NCBI GenBank assembly: GCA_963924555.1
Contig: OZ004585.1
Span: forward strand, 2,059,488 to 2,123,487
Direction of reading: 5' to 3'
From: Crambe crambe
Taxonomy: Eukaryota > Porifera > Demospongiae > Poecilosclerida > Crambeidae
Length of the DNA stretch: 64,000 nt
The notes beneath the pieces are model-generated. The model did no database searches. It was not told the DNA's origin and saw nothing but the letters and a program-made list of their open reading frames with translations. This document shows positions 63,700 to 64,000 of this stretch, one piece after another (within the stretch, counting starts at the first letter, position 1; the number at the start of each line of letters is the position of its first letter). Both the position numbers and the translations under genes were made by a program.

Positions 63700-64000
63700 T
63701 AATTGACATACGTATTCGAAGCCTCCAGCTAGCTGGAATACGCACGTATGTATGTAAATGCCTTTTGGATCATGGATAACAAAAATGATGTATCTTTTGG
63801 TATGAATTGTGCTATCATAACACAAAGAGAAGTGTAATCACCATTTGATATACAGTAGCTTATCAAGAGGATCGAAATTGTCAACATTATTAATTGAAAG
63901 AGAATTTCATGAATAATGTGTTATCATAACATGAAGAGAAGTATATAAAGCTCACTTTCTAGAAATAGTCAACATTGCTATAATAGTCAAGAAGTAAAAT
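63700..64000 (+). promoter_or_regulatory. Promoter-like block of a further family unit, cut by the window end
   Basis: 63760-64000 follows 60230-60480 closely: TTTTGGATCATGGATAACAA, ATAACACAAAGAGAAGTGTA, CAGTAGCTTATCAAGAGGAT, CATAACATGAAGAGAAGTAT. In copy H the ATG lies about 80-100 bp after the equivalent point, so a coding region is expected shortly after base 64000. Confidence 0.6.

Overview
This window looks like a low-GC invertebrate genome, most likely a demosponge of the Amphimedon type. That identification is an inference from the base composition, the very short introns (62 and 109 bp where they can be reconstructed), the dense young DNA transposons, and a large lineage-specific membrane-protein family. 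I saw no tRNA, rRNA, CRISPR or prokaryotic operon structure.

The backbone is a one-strand tandem array of a single gene family. Eight intact intronless reading frames of 588-603 codons start at 2476, 11227, 17213, 22425, 29294, 36759, 52406 and 60560. Each encodes a signal peptide, a cysteine-rich N-glycosylated ectodomain ending in a GALCGRC...CIKCPH module, about eight to nine membrane spans and a short basic tail. At least seven broken copies or fragments lie between them (1-885, 5358, 14736, 19770, 31963, 40049, 55020), plus a tiny inverted piece near 39503. Two subgroups are visible. The first (2476, 11227, 17213, 22425, 52406) has the FFEINAVTSHLHP and GYELIN motifs and a polyadenylation signal overlapping the stop codon. 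The second (29294, 36759 and the two inverted pseudogenes) has FFQINVVSSHLHP and GYDLIN; 60560 is intermediate. Flanks were duplicated with the genes: an 18-bp minisatellite 0.4-0.7 kb upstream of four genes, a dyad plus an AACACGAAGAGAA box just upstream of most starts, and a repeated 3' block. The last 300 bases repeat the promoter of the 60560 gene, so another member probably begins just past the window end.

The spaces between genes are transposon-rich, and the paralogous flanks give several empty sites. From left to right there are: a 277-bp hAT-like MITE (4940-5216); TIR foldbacks (8116-8815, 9589-9676); a CCTTAAGG element with TA target duplication (13420-13926); a foldback at 21276-21547; a 340-bp solo LTR with a 5-bp target duplication (27831-28170); two copies of an element carrying Ulp1-PHD sequence between oppositely oriented minisatellites (32078-35648, 40510-43133), the first holding a nested 977-bp element; a TIR element holding a broken RecQ-like helicase start (43398-44325); a broken orphan DDE-type transposase-like gene (44514-46955); another hAT-like MITE (47299-47786); a pogo/Tigger-like element with a DD35D transposase (48564-51863) inserted at a TA inside a minus-strand coding exon; a third hAT-like MITE (55509-55813); and a 1,027-bp near-complete palindrome (56977-58003).

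The most notable points are the receptor-like array itself, a promoter-block inversion in front of the intact gene at 22425, an inversion-plus-deletion shared by two pseudogenes, the exon-splitting pogo insertion, and the unassigned DDE-type gene.
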